The notes under the pieces: model-generated
Told to the model about the DNA's origin: nothing
The model's input: only the letters and a program-made list of their open reading frames with translations
Database searches by the model: none
Assembly (NCBI RefSeq): GCF_025751555.1
Contig: NZ_JAOWLB010000019.1
Span: forward strand, 24,006-88,005
Direction: 5' to 3'
Length of the DNA: 64,000 bases
Origin: Ruegeria aquimaris
GTDB taxonomy: Bacteria > Pseudomonadota > Alphaproteobacteria > Rhodobacterales > Rhodobacteraceae
Translations under genes and position numbers: made by a program
Part shown: in pieces, positions 37,979-48,719 of the stretch
Position numbering within the stretch: position 1 is the first letter of the stretch
Layout: each line of letters starts with the position of its first letter

Positions 37979-39232
37979 CTACGGCCCGAAGTACCTTGAA
38001 CGATGGTCTTTCTGGTCTGCCTGCGACAGCGCCTCGAACATTCGGTCGTAGCACTGATCGTCAGCAAAGCATGCCTTCAACCGATCCTTGGGCTCATCCC
38101 GCAGGTTGCCCTCGTCATCATATATGTTTGCGGTCTCGGCAAAAATCTCCAAAGACTTTCTCAGCTTGGCATTGGGCTGCTTGTCCCCTCTCCATGATTG
38201 ATCGAACTTCGGGCTGATGGTGTCCACGAAGGACAGGAAGTTTGAGACTGCCTGTTCCGTTCTTCCAGCCTTGCGAAAGACCTGGCATCCTTCGAAGAAC
38301 GCTTGTTCGGGGTGTTTCTTGAGAAACTCAAGAACCAGAGGTTCGTTGATTGCCTCGATAGCCTCGTCTTGCTGACCGGCGCGTGCCAGTTCGAATGCCT
38401 CTCTCATTGCCGCAACCGCCACAAGTTGACCAGGAGGAGCACTGGCAGCATCCCGGTCAGCAATAGCCGCCGCAGTGTTTCCCGCCAACAAGTGCGCTCG
38501 GGACCGCAGGGACCGAAAATACCTGTTTTCAGGTTGTATCTCAATTGCCTGGTCAAGATAGCCGATGGCGGCCTTGTAGTTGCCGTTTTCCTTCAATTCG
38601 ATCTCGGCGAGTTGCATCAACAGGCCGCTGGCCTCTCTACGCTCAGACTTGGGGAGCTTTGCAAGCGCAGCCAACAGGCTTTCTGTGGTATTCTCGTAGC
38701 TTGGGGTCGATTGCCAGCGATACAGCCACGACTTGCCTTCATGAGCCGAGGCCTTTTCCTTGCGGCTCGACCATGGGCTGGCAATGACGCGGTCGCAGGC
38801 GGCCATATCCTTCTTGTGAACCGACCAGCAGGCTTCAAGATTTCTGGTGGTGCTTGCCAGAGTCCAGAAAACGATCGGGATCGCCACGCCAATCAGAAAG
38901 ACCAGAAGGAGCGGCCTGTTCGAGATACGGCCATCCATGATGCGCGAGGGCAACAGGATCGTGTTTACGAAGAGGGGCAGGCCCGAAGTTATCCAAAGCA
39001 GTACAAAGAACCCACCCAGGCCATCACCCCAATCATGGCAACCGCCGATGAGAAAACAAAAGAATGCAACACTTGGCTCAAGAAAAATAAAGAAGGTCAA
39101 CGGGTAAGACAACAAGGAGATCAGCGCGCGCTGCCAACTGCAATCTCTGATCACCCGAAAGAAAGAGACGAGTGACACAATCATTAGGGGAAACCAGCCG
39201 AAGACAACAAGTATCTCGAACAATACAGTCAT
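37979..39232 (-). CDS. Membrane protein with TPR-like repeats, 417 aa
   Basis: Unrecognised. Three or four hydrophobic helices occupy about residues 1-135. A soluble region follows, with TPR-like helices around Y-K-A-A-I-G-Y-L-D-Q-A-I-E-I-Q-P-E-N and A-G-N-T-A-A-A-I-A-D-R-D-A. Codon use is less GC-biased than neighbours, suggesting transfer. The gene is next to a REP-like repeat at 39378. It may be a scaffold; no function is claimed. Confidence 0.7.
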   Translation of the reverse strand: MTVLFEILVVFGWFPLMIVSLVSFFRVIRDCSWQRALISLLSYPLTFFIFLEPSVAFFCFLIGGCHDWGDGLGGFFVLLWITSGLPLFVNTILLPSRIMDGRISNRPLLLVFLIGVAIPIVFWTLASTTRNLEACWSVHKKDMAACDRVIASPWSSRKEKASAHEGKSWLYRWQSTPSYENTTESLLAALAKLPKSERREASGLLMQLAEIELKENGNYKAAIGYLDQAIEIQPENRYFRSLRSRAHLLAGNTAAAIADRDAASAPPGQLVAVAAMREAFELARAGQQDEAIEAINEPLVLEFLKKHPEQAFFEGCQVFRKAGRTEQAVSNFLSFVDTISPKFDQSWRGDKQPNAKLRKSLEIFAETANIYDDEGNLRDEPKDRLKACFADDQCYDRMFEALSQADQKDHRSRYFGP

Positions 39233-39377
39233 TCGCCGTCCCTTGCCTCCTCAATGAAAGCTAAGTTGCGACCAGGATTAGATGCTTTGACATAGATCAG
39301 TATTGGTCTGGCTGAACGCCTTTGGTCCAATCACCAAATTGGGCCACCGTCAGGACGTTGCGTTCAGTAGCAGGTCG

Positions 39378-39457
39378 GTAGGGTGGGCAGTCTTGCCCAC
39401 CATTGCCGAGTCCCGGAAATTCTTCGCACGCGCGGTGGGCAGAACTGCCCACCCTAC
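39378..39457. repeat. REP-like inverted doublet
   Basis: GTAGGGTGGGCAG (39378-39390) and its exact complement CTGCCCACCCTAC (39445-39457) bracket the element. Each end also folds alone: GGTGGGCA-N4-TGCCCACC at 39382-39401 and GGTGGGCAG-AA-CTGCCCACC at 39434-39453. Such doublets are typical of REP/BIME elements mobilised by RAYT transposases. No RAYT gene is in the window. The remaining 245-bp spacer shows nothing else. Confidence 0.8.
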
Positions 39458-39477
39458 AGCCGCCGACCCGCGGCAGA

Positions 39478-40968
<1,491 letters not shown>

Positions 40969-41042
40969 GTCTGCTCTACCGCCTCTTGGGTCAGAGGTCA
41001 TAGCCGAGCGTCGCGAGTCGGCCAAGTTGTATGTTTTCTGGG

Positions 41043-41059
41043 GATATGCTGTGCATATC
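41043..41059. promoter_or_regulatory. Palindrome upstream of dnaB
   Basis: GATATGC (41043-41049), TGT, GCATATC (41053-41059): a perfect dyad 75 bases upstream of dnaB ATG. Possible operator or short stem; no regulator is known for it. Confidence 0.3.
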
Positions 41060-41164
41060 TCCGCACCCCCCGTATCTTGAAGGATCAGCAGGGGGTACGT
41101 CAATATCTGGTGGGGCGGCAGGGTTTTTCGGCCAAGAACCGCCCGGATGCCGTCGCGTCGGGCG

Positions 41165-41842
41165 TCAGCGTTTGTTGGCGGCCTGCCAGGCGCGCGGATC
41201 CTTCAGGAAGGCCTCAACCCCGCTCAGCGTGACCTCGTCAAAGGCCTCTTGCGCGCGGGCCTCGGCCAGCACATCCCACCAGGTGCAGAGGTAATGCAGC
41301 GCAACCCCGTGATCGCCCAGCGTCTTTTCCGTCTCGGGGAAGATGTCGTAGTAAAAGATCACCGCCGTATGGCCACAGCTTGCGCCGGTCTCGCGGATCG
41401 CATCGACGAACGAGAGTTTCGAGCCGCCATCGGTAGTCAGATCCTCGACCAGCAGCACCCGCTGACCTTCGCTCATCGCGCCTTCAATGCGGGCATTCCG
41501 GCCATAACCTTTAGGTTTCTTGCGCACATAGGTCATCGGCAGCGCCATCCGCTCGGCCACCAAAGCGGCAAAGGGAATACCCGCCGTCTCGCCGCCTGCG
41601 ATATTGTCGAAGGCCTCGAAACCGGCGTTCCGCATCACGGTGACGGTCAGGAAATCCATCAGCGTCGAACGGATGCGCGGAAAGGAGATCAGCTTGCGGC
41701 AGTCGATATAGCTGGGCGAGGGCAGGCCCGAGGCCAGGATATAGGGCTCTTTGGTGTTGAAATTCACCGCGCCGATCTCCAACAGCATGCGGGCGGTCAG
41801 GCGGGCGATTTCTTCGCGGGTCGGGTAGGTGGCAGGGATCAT
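41165..41842 (-). CDS. pyrE: Orotate phosphoribosyltransferase, 225 aa
   Basis: Forms orotidine 5'-phosphate from orotate and PRPP. The PRPP-binding loop [13 protein letters not shown] lies near 130-142. R-K-K-P-K-G-Y-G at 107-114 is the catalytic flexible loop. It follows pyrC on the same strand; the spacer carries the double hairpin. Confidence 0.95.
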   Translation of the reverse strand: MIPATYPTREEIARLTARMLLEIGAVNFNTKEPYILASGLPSPSYIDCRKLISFPRIRSTLMDFLTVTVMRNAGFEAFDNIAGGETAGIPFAALVAERMALPMTYVRKKPKGYGRNARIEGAMSEGQRVLLVEDLTTDGGSKLSFVDAIRETGASCGHTAVIFYYDIFPETEKTLGDHGVALHYLCTWWDVLAEARAQEAFDEVTLSGVEAFLKDPRAWQAANKR

Positions 41843-41870
41843 GGTCAGGTTCCGTTTTTCATGGGCGGGA

Positions 41871-41920
41871 CCAGAATTTTAAGTAAAATTCTGGGACAAA
41901 TTCTTCGTTGAAGAATTTGT
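41871..41920 (-). repeat. Double-hairpin element at a stop codon, copy 2
   Basis: In the sense of pyrC (minus strand), ACAAATTCTTC (41896-41906 complement) pairs with its complement at 41910-41920, directly touching the pyrC TAA (41922-41920). Then CCAGAATTTT-N4-AAAATTCTGG follows at 41894-41871. The order and the second stem match copy 1 at 14457-14505. It lies between pyrC and pyrE. Confidence 0.75.
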
Positions 41921-42960
41921 TACCCGGTCACCCTCCAATGCAGCGGGAAGCCGGGATCGAAGACGGTGACGGTGTGCTCCCCGACGGGCAGGGTCTTGGG
42001 GATGTCGAGCGGGTCAAGCTTGCCGAGGGTGATCGTGTCGGTATTGACGGGCAGGCCATAAAAGGCGGCACCGTGCAGCGAGGTGAAGCCTTCCAGCTTG
42101 TCCAATGCGCCCGCTTCTTCGAACAGATGCGCCAGGCAGGACAGCGCGATGGGCGCGGTGAAACAGCCCGCGGCACAGCATTCGGCCTCTTTTGCATGGG
42201 TCGGATGGGGCGCGCTGTCGGTGCCGAGGAAATAGCGGGCATCCCCCGACGTTGCGGCAGCGACCAGCGCCTCGCGGTGCTGACGGCGTTTGAGGATCGG
42301 CAGGCAGTAGTAATGCGGGCGCATGCCGCCCACCAGCATGTCATTGCGGTCGAACATCAGGTGCTGGACGGTGATCGTCGCCCCCAGATCCTCGGGGTTG
42401 GCGGCTACGTAATCGGCTCCGTCCTTTGTGGTGATATGCTCCATGATCACGCGCAGCCCCGGTGTCGCGCGGCGGATCGGGTCCAGCACCCGGTCGATGA
42501 ACACCGCCTCGCGGTCGAAAATGTCGATCTCGCGATCGGTGACCTCGCCATGGACGCAGAGCGGGCAGCCGATTTCGGCCATCCGTTCGAGCACCGGCCG
42601 TACCTTGTCAAAATCCTTCACGCCGCTGGCGGAATTGGTGGTGGCGCCCGCTGGGTAGAGCTTCACCGAGGTGATCAGCCCGCTCGCATGCGCCGCCGCC
42701 AGATCGTCGGGATCGGTCTGCTCGGTCAGGTAGAGCGTCATCAGCGGCTCGAAACTCATTCCCTCGGGCAGCGCGGCCAGGATCCGGCCGCGATACGCGG
42801 CCGCCTGCGCCCCGGTCACCACCGGCGGCACCAGGTTCGGCATGACGATGGCGCGGGCGAAATGGCGCGCGGATTCGGGCAGGACGGCAGCCAGCATGGC
42901 GCCGTCGCGCAGATGCAGGTGCCAGTCGTCGGGGCGGCGGATCGTGAGGCTCTGGGTCAT
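41920..42960 (-). CDS. pyrC: Dihydroorotase, class II, 346 aa
   Basis: Zinc enzyme that closes carbamoyl-aspartate to dihydroorotate in pyrimidine synthesis. D-W-H-L-H-L-R-D-G at 11-19 holds the first metal His pair. C-V-H-G-E near 138 and later H-I-T-T-K-D supply others, and D-S-A-P-H-P-T-H near 250 the catalytic Asp. Paired with pyrE downstream. Confidence 0.95.
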   Translation of the reverse strand: MTQSLTIRRPDDWHLHLRDGAMLAAVLPESARHFARAIVMPNLVPPVVTGAQAAAYRGRILAALPEGMSFEPLMTLYLTEQTDPDDLAAAHASGLITSVKLYPAGATTNSASGVKDFDKVRPVLERMAEIGCPLCVHGEVTDREIDIFDREAVFIDRVLDPIRRATPGLRVIMEHITTKDGADYVAANPEDLGATITVQHLMFDRNDMLVGGMRPHYYCLPILKRRQHREALVAAATSGDARYFLGTDSAPHPTHAKEAECCAAGCFTAPIALSCLAHLFEEAGALDKLEGFTSLHGAAFYGLPVNTDTITLGKLDPLDIPKTLPVGEHTVTVFDPGFPLHWRVTG

Positions 42961-43065
42961 GCCGCCCCGCTAGCACAGCTGCGGCATCCGGGGAAGGGGG
43001 CGAGGCAATTTGCGCGGTTCTCAGCGACCCGCGCGCGCGGCAGTCTGGCCCGACAGGGGGACGTG

Positions 43066-43509
43066 ATGCGCCGCAGGCTGACACTGGAACATACCTATGA
43101 CACCGATCCCGACCGGCTGTTCCGGCTGGTCACCGATCTCGACACGCTGGATGCGGTGATCCAGCCGTGGATGCGGCTCGATCATCTGCCTTCCGGCCAG
43201 GTACGCCAGGGACAGATCATCGATGTCGACCTGTCGCTGCTGGGTCTGTTCCCGTCGCAACCCTACCGGATGGAGGTGACCCTGTTCGACGCCGCCGCCC
43301 GGCGCATGACATCCGAGGAGATCGGCCATGGCATGCGCCGCATGGTCCATGAGCTGGAGGTGCGGCCGCAGGGCGGCCGTGCCCGCCTGATCGACCGGAT
43401 CGAGATCGAGGCCGCAGGCCCGATGGCGCCACTGATTCTGTTCTGGCTGCGGATCACGCATCATTGGCGGCATCACATCCGCAAGCGTCTGCTGAAATCT
43501 CAGACCTGA
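43066..43509 (+). CDS. SRPBCC/START-like lipid-binding domain protein, 147 aa
   Basis: Helix-grip protein with an open hydrophobic cavity, as in polyketide-cyclase/START-like proteins. It starts L-E-H-T-Y-D-T-D-P-D-R-L-F-R-L-V-T-D-L and ends with a long amphipathic helix, L-R-I-T-H-H-W-R-H-H-I-R-K-R. Ligand unknown. ATG 43066 follows AGGGGG by five bases. Its end overlaps the convergent gene at 43500. Confidence 0.75.
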   Translation: MRRRLTLEHTYDTDPDRLFRLVTDLDTLDAVIQPWMRLDHLPSGQVRQGQIIDVDLSLLGLFPSQPYRMEVTLFDAAARRMTSEEIGHGMRRMVHELEVRPQGGRARLIDRIEIEAAGPMAPLILFWLRITHHWRHHIRKRLLKSQT

Positions 43510-44459
43510 CCGGGCGGCGGCGTGAACTTGCCCGCGCGCGCGTCCTCTTCCAACTCTTCCAGACGGCGGCGGAACCGCCGCGCCGGCATCCGCGCGATCA
43601 CGTTGCGGCAGACCACCATATTCAGATAGGGCCGGTTCTGCCGATCAAGTACGGCCACCAACCCTTTGAGATAGCGGGGATACGACCGGCGCGCGCGGTA
43701 GAGCTGAAAGAAGCTGCGCGAATTCAGCTTGCCGGATCCCGCCAGGATCAGGATGCGATAAAGCAGGCTCATATCCAGAAGCCGCGCCTGCAACTCGGCG
43801 CCCATATAGCGCATCCGCAGCCGGGTCACATTCGACCGCTGGAACAGGGTGGCATGCATCGCATCCAGCGTTTCGGCCGGATCGTAAAGGACAAAGGCAT
43901 GGTCGGCCGCATCCAGCATATCGGGGGCATAGCCATAGCGGTCGGTAAACGACACCCGGCGCATCTCGGTGAACCGGTCGTCCCATTCGGTCATGCGCGC
44001 ATCCAGCGTCGCCTGCGGCTGCACCGCCACCACGGTGGCCCCCGGCGCGGCCACCGAAAAGGCTGCCGCTGCATAGCCACAGGGGCCCGCGCCATAGAAC
44101 ACGACCCGGTTGAAATCCTCAAAGAACCCGTCGTCGATCAGCCGGTCGAAGAAGCCATAGACTTTGGGGTCGCGAAACCATGTGTCCCCCTCGGAAATGA
44201 TGCACAGATGCGACCAGCCCTTGGACTTCACCAGTTCGAACCCGAACGGCTGATGGGTTTCCGACATGGCACGGATGCCTTCGGCGGTCTCGAAGGTCAC
44301 GATCAGCGTGGCATCACGGTCGATGAAGGTCGCGAAATGGCGCTCGCCCAGATCCTGGGCCATGCCTTCGGCCTCGGCCTGTTCCAGAAGCTTCTGCTTC
44401 CAGACTTCGCGGCGGAATCCGGCGATGGAGTCGTCGATGCTTGTCTGTGCGTCCTGCAT
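43500..44459 (-). CDS. Conserved protein of unknown function in the glycan cluster, 319 aa
   Basis: Not confidently assignable. The central segment V-V-F-Y-G-A-G-P-C-G-Y-A-A-A-A-F near 120 has a nucleophile-elbow or Rossmann-like turn, followed by P-Q-A-T-L-D-A-R. Basic Arg-rich segments lie near the C-terminus. Related Roseobacter proteins are sometimes labelled PAPS reductase, but no such active-site motif is seen here. Last gene of the one-strand run with glycosyltransferases and a sulfotransferase, so a role in surface-glycan assembly is inferred. Confidence 0.7.
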   Translation of the reverse strand: MQDAQTSIDDSIAGFRREVWKQKLLEQAEAEGMAQDLGERHFATFIDRDATLIVTFETAEGIRAMSETHQPFGFELVKSKGWSHLCIISEGDTWFRDPKVYGFFDRLIDDGFFEDFNRVVFYGAGPCGYAAAAFSVAAPGATVVAVQPQATLDARMTEWDDRFTEMRRVSFTDRYGYAPDMLDAADHAFVLYDPAETLDAMHATLFQRSNVTRLRMRYMGAELQARLLDMSLLYRILILAGSGKLNSRSFFQLYRARRSYPRYLKGLVAVLDRQNRPYLNMVVCRNVIARMPARRFRRRLEELEEDARAGKFTPPPGQV

Positions 44460-44544
44460 AACTGATCCTCGAACCTCCGGCCTCGCGACGGACCGGTTAC
44501 GGGATCAGGATTTATCGGTGAATTGAGGCCAAATTGGGCAAATC

Positions 44545-45624
44545 TCAGGCCGGTTTCGGGCCGTTTTCCGGGCTTTCCCCGGCGGCCTCCATCCGGCCCA
44601 GATTGGCAAATCCCACCAGCGTCCGCGCCGATGCGGCGTTGATCAGCCGCGATGGCGGGGTCATCAACAGACGTGCGAACAGCGCCCGAAACGGCTCCTG
44701 TTTCATCAGCTCGGTAAAGCGTTTCTGCCGCCAGGCCACGGCGCGCTTGTGCAGGCGCGCCAGTTTGGCATCGGCCATCAGCTCTTGCCGGATCGGCCCG
44801 GACCGCTCCGCCATCCGGGCAATCGAGGTATCCGTATCGGTGTTGAAATTGCGCTCGATCCAATAATCGACATCCAGCATATGGTCGGAATGTACCGCGC
44901 GGCCCCGGTCGGCCTTCAGAACATAGCTTTCCATCGCACCCAGCGGGTAGTGGTTCAGCTGCGCCAGCCCGTAATTCGGGCGGCCAAAGCTGGAGAAGAT
45001 GCGGCTTTCGCGAAACTGCGCGTCCAGCTCGCGCCCATGGCTGTCGAACCAGCGCGCCTGCTCCAGCCGCTCGTGCACCGGGTTGCGCGGCCGGTGCACG
45101 CCCAGCTTCCGGTAAATGCCATCGTTGCGGTAAAGCGTCTTGAACATCGACGCCCGCCAGGGCCAGAACAGGATTTCCGGCGCGCAGCGGGTGAACTGGC
45201 CCGTCACCGGTTCATCGACAAAGCGCGTCACGTCGCCATTGCCGAACAGCCGCCATGTCAGGGTGATCGCGCTGGCCTCGGGCAGGGCCGCCAACAGGTC
45301 GGGCACCGTGCCATCGCCCGCGTGGATATTGACGAACTCGTCCACGTCCAGCGGCAGGATCCAGTCGGCCTGTTTCACCAGCCTGTGCCTGGAGGCGGAT
45401 TTCAGCGCGGTGAACTGGATGCCGCCCTTGTCATAAGGGCCGTCGTTGCGCAGGTGCGTCAGCTTGCCCATTTCCGCCAGCCGGTCCAGCATCGCGTCGG
45501 TGCCATCCTGGCAGTCGTTCGAAAACACCAGGAAATCGGTAAAGCCCACCGCCCTGTGATGGGCCAGCCATTCCAGCAGAAACGCCGCCTCGTTGCGTAC
45601 GGTCAGAACGGCCAGAATACGCAT
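44545..45624 (-). CDS. Glycosyltransferase, Glyco_tranf_2_4 type, 359 aa
   Basis: Transfers a sugar to an unknown acceptor. M-R-I-L-A-V-L-T-V-R-N-E opens the GT-A fold. V-F-S-N-D-C-Q-D-G-T-D follows near 33-43, and P-L-D-V-D-E-F near 92 is the metal-binding DxD-type site. C-terminal helices are Arg-rich. It lies six bases from the FkbM gene. Confidence 0.85.
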   Translation of the reverse strand: MRILAVLTVRNEAAFLLEWLAHHRAVGFTDFLVFSNDCQDGTDAMLDRLAEMGKLTHLRNDGPYDKGGIQFTALKSASRHRLVKQADWILPLDVDEFVNIHAGDGTVPDLLAALPEASAITLTWRLFGNGDVTRFVDEPVTGQFTRCAPEILFWPWRASMFKTLYRNDGIYRKLGVHRPRNPVHERLEQARWFDSHGRELDAQFRESRIFSSFGRPNYGLAQLNHYPLGAMESYVLKADRGRAVHSDHMLDVDYWIERNFNTDTDTSIARMAERSGPIRQELMADAKLARLHKRAVAWRQKRFTELMKQEPFRALFARLLMTPPSRLINAASARTLVGFANLGRMEAAGESPENGPKPA

Positions 45625-45630
45625 GCGCCC

Positions 45631-46329
45631 TCACCAATCGCTGCGGAATACCGCAACCTTACCCTGCGACCAGCGCGGGAAAAAGACCAGACCGGCGCGG
45701 CGCATCGCCTCGAACACCCGGGCGATCCCCTCCTTGCCGATCCATTGCGGATGCAGCTCGATCAGCACCGCGCGCAGACCGCTCAGGTCCAGCTCGGGCA
45801 GCAGATCGGCCTCGGCCCCCTCGATATCGCAGATCAGCACGCTGGGCTTGATCCGCGCCAGCGCCTTGGCGCCATCCTGTACCGGCACCTGTACCTTTTC
45901 CACCGTGTCGTCATCCTCTGGCAGCGCCTCCAGCGAACTGTCCAGGATCGAGGCGCGCTGGTAAAACACCCGCCGCCCCGGCTTCGGCCCCAGAAGGGCA
46001 TGATGGATATGCGCGTTAGTGACGCCATTGGCGGCATGCACCGCCTCGATATAGGGGATCAGGCGCGGATTGGCCTCGAAACAATGCACCTCGGCGGCTC
46101 TTGTCTTGGTTCCCACCAGCGTCGACATGAACCCGATGCCCGCACCCAGCTCCATCACCACGTCGCCGTCCTGCACCAGCCGATAGGCCGCGCGCGCCTC
46201 CTTGGCCTCGTAGCCATCGGTGCGCAGCAGCACCCGTACCCGCTTCGGCAGGATATCCGCATCCAGCGGAAACCGCATCCCGCGCGAGGTGATGAACTTG
46301 CCGTCCTCGGTCCGGGCCCCATCCGCCAT
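45631..46329 (-). CDS. FkbM-family methyltransferase, 232 aa
   Basis: SAM-dependent O-methyltransferase, commonly acting on sugars. G-D-V-V-M-E-L-G-A-G-I-G-F near 54-66 is the SAM loop. H-C-F-E-A-N-P-R near 80 and I-C-D-I-E-G-A-E-A-D near 160 are FkbM signatures. ATG 46329 gives a complete domain; a longer frame to 46464 runs into the next gene. It could methylate the glycan made by neighbouring transferases. Confidence 0.87.
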   Translation of the reverse strand: MADGARTEDGKFITSRGMRFPLDADILPKRVRVLLRTDGYEAKEARAAYRLVQDGDVVMELGAGIGFMSTLVGTKTRAAEVHCFEANPRLIPYIEAVHAANGVTNAHIHHALLGPKPGRRVFYQRASILDSSLEALPEDDDTVEKVQVPVQDGAKALARIKPSVLICDIEGAEADLLPELDLSGLRAVLIELHPQWIGKEGIARVFEAMRRAGLVFFPRWSQGKVAVFRSDW

Positions 46330-46331
46330 GC

Positions 46332-48719
46332 TCAGCTCTCCACATCCAGCGCCAGCGCATAAGCGACACGTTCCGTCCCGCTCAACCGCACCTCCAGCGC
46401 CTGTTCGTAAAGCTCCTCGAACTCGGGCATGCCGTGCAGTTCCTCGGCCTTGGCCCGGTGCCAATCCAGCCCCGCCTGATGCAACGCACGCAGCGTGTCG
46501 TCGGCCATCAGCCGGTCGTATTCCTCGCGCAGGCGCGGCAGGTTACGCTTGATCGTCACGTCGCGATGGTCGTTCCAGTCCATCCGGATCCAGTAATTCA
46601 GCCCGATCGAGCGATCCACATGCAGCGCCCGCCCGCGCTGGCGCTTGACCAGGAAACTCTCGGCGCTGCGCAGCGCGTAGTGATTGAGCTGGAGCAGGTC
46701 ATAGCCGATGGATTTCTTGGAATTCCGCCAGCCCGATTTCAAAACCTCGCCGGTCATGTCCTGACCCGAGCCATTGACCCATTTCACCTTGTCGCTGAAC
46801 TCTTCGTCCAGCTTGTTGGGACGGTGGCAGCTGATCTTCTCATAGGCGCCTATATTGCGGAACATGGTCTTGAACCCCCAGACCGTATGCGGCTTGGGGC
46901 AGTATTTCGGCGCGCAGGCGTCGAACTGGTCGATGACGAACTCGTCCTTCAGCCCGGTCACGCCATTATGGCCAAACAGCCGCCAGGTCATCGCCACGTT
47001 GGTGGCATCCGGCGCGGCGGCAAAGAAATCATCCAGCGTGCCATTGCCGCAGCGGATGTTGATGAACTCGTCCACGTCGATATGGATGATCCAGTCGCTG
47101 TTTTTCAGCACCGGTTCCTTCAACGCCTGGTTCAGCGCGTATTGCTGGGGCGAGTTGCCCTTCCACTTGTCGTTGTTGCGGTGCTGCAAAACGCCCAACT
47201 CCTGCAACCTTTGCAGGATCTCGTCGGTGCCATCGGAACAGTCGTTGGTGTAGATCAGGAAATTGTCCACCCCGATAGCCCGGTGATAGGCCACCCATTC
47301 GACGATATAGGGTGCCTCGTTCTTCATGCAGCCCACGATCAGGTTGCCGGTCCTGCCCTTGGCCAGCTTGCGCGGCTTGGCGGGCTTGAAAGCAGCGGCC
47401 AGCTGTTCCTCGTCCACCGCGCCGATCCGGTTATGCGGCGCATAAGAGGATGTGCGCAGCTTCTCGTAATTCTCCACCGCCGCCGGCGGCATCAGCCGCC
47501 GCGCCGCCGCGCTCAGCGTGTCGTCCCCGGGCGCGTCTTCCTCGATCACTTCCACGGCCCGCACCAGCGGTTCGGGCAGGGGGGCGGCGGTGATCTGTTC
47601 GGCCCGCGCGCTCAGATGCTCCTCGGTCGTCTTGTCGATCCGCCAGCGTGCCGCCAGCAGGTATTGCGAGGCGCGATAGCCGCGCTCGGGATCGGCCTCG
47701 GCCCAGGCCGCGGGGGCGGCGGGCGGCGCGAAACAGGCCTCGGTCAATGCCGGATGGAGCGCTGTCAACGCGGCGTTTGCCGCCCGGAACCGCGCAGAGA
47801 GCACCGCCAGTCCGCCCGCCTCTGGCGGTGGGCCGTCGGTCGCCACCTCATCCAGCAGCGCGCGCCACAATTGCCGCGTGACCACCTTGTCGCCACTGGC
47901 GATATAGCGCAGCAGGATCTCGTTGAATTGCCGCTGCCGTGTCAGCGTCGCCGCCGGGGGCAGGGCGGGCATCTCGGCCACAGCCGCACGCCCGATATTG
48001 CGCTCGATCCCGAACATGGCACGCACGAAATCCGTGGCCCCATGCCCGGCCAGTACTTCGGGGTCATAGGGCAGGAACCGGACCGATCCCGGTCCGAACC
48101 CCTCTTCCCAGAGCGCCTGCAACGCGGTGAAATCCAGCCAGAAGGCCGGGCCTTGCGTCTCCTCGAACTGGCCTTTCAGCGGGTCGATCGCGGGCATGCC
48201 CGCCAGCGCCGTGTTCCACCAGTCGGGCGCCGCCGCCAGCGCCAGTTCCTGGTCCAGCGGCGTGGCCCGCCCTTCGGACACCTGGGTCGCGTAATGCGCC
48301 AGCAACAGCCGGGCGGGATCGCCCACCACCGCCACCACCTCGATATCCTCCGACAACGGCGCCAGCAGATCGCGCAGCCGCGCAATCTCCGACGGGCGAT
48401 GCAACGAGGTCGCCATCTGCGCCGCCGACAGGATCAACGTCTCGGGCTTTGTCTCGTCCACCTCGCGCGTCAGCGCCTCGACCACCTGCACGCGCAGCTT
48501 CTCCTGCGCCTCGGGCGCGGTGAAACCCCGGTTATAGCGGAACAGGTCCACATGGCCCGGATCGCTCACCGCCATCGCCAGCCGCATATGGTTACGGGTG
48601 CCGGGGCTGCGCGCGAACAGTGCGCCCTGCGCGCGCAGCACATCGCGCTTGGCCTCCAGAATGCCCTGTATCCGCGCCGCACCGGCCACCTCGGGCCCGA
48701 TATGAAGGATGATCCGCAT
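46332..48719 (-). CDS. Large fusion: sulfotransferase-like N-terminus plus glycosyltransferase, 795 aa
   Basis: Two parts. Residues about 1-330 begin I-I-L-H-I-G-P-E-V-A-G-A-A-R-I-Q, which mimics the 5'-phosphosulfate loop of sulfotransferases (H-I-G-x-H-K-T-G-T-T) but lacks the Lys and Thr. Residues about 450-790 form a Glyco_tranf_2_4 domain with G-C-M-K-N-E-A-P, Y-T-N-D-C-S-D-G-T-D and H-I-D-V-D-E-F. ATG 48719 overlaps the sulfotransferase stop. The N-terminal part is probably an inactive sulfotransferase fold. Confidence 0.8.
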   Translation of the reverse strand: MRIILHIGPEVAGAARIQGILEAKRDVLRAQGALFARSPGTRNHMRLAMAVSDPGHVDLFRYNRGFTAPEAQEKLRVQVVEALTREVDETKPETLILSAAQMATSLHRPSEIARLRDLLAPLSEDIEVVAVVGDPARLLLAHYATQVSEGRATPLDQELALAAAPDWWNTALAGMPAIDPLKGQFEETQGPAFWLDFTALQALWEEGFGPGSVRFLPYDPEVLAGHGATDFVRAMFGIERNIGRAAVAEMPALPPAATLTRQRQFNEILLRYIASGDKVVTRQLWRALLDEVATDGPPPEAGGLAVLSARFRAANAALTALHPALTEACFAPPAAPAAWAEADPERGYRASQYLLAARWRIDKTTEEHLSARAEQITAAPLPEPLVRAVEVIEEDAPGDDTLSAAARRLMPPAAVENYEKLRTSSYAPHNRIGAVDEEQLAAAFKPAKPRKLAKGRTGNLIVGCMKNEAPYIVEWVAYHRAIGVDNFLIYTNDCSDGTDEILQRLQELGVLQHRNNDKWKGNSPQQYALNQALKEPVLKNSDWIIHIDVDEFINIRCGNGTLDDFFAAAPDATNVAMTWRLFGHNGVTGLKDEFVIDQFDACAPKYCPKPHTVWGFKTMFRNIGAYEKISCHRPNKLDEEFSDKVKWVNGSGQDMTGEVLKSGWRNSKKSIGYDLLQLNHYALRSAESFLVKRQRGRALHVDRSIGLNYWIRMDWNDHRDVTIKRNLPRLREEYDRLMADDTLRALHQAGLDWHRAKAEELHGMPEFEELYEQALEVRLSGTERVAYALALDVES

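Noticed and set aside
43500..44459. Calling this protein a PAPS reductase
   Set aside because: The label is used for some relatives, but no PAPS-reductase active-site motif (C-terminal E-C-G-x-H) is present.
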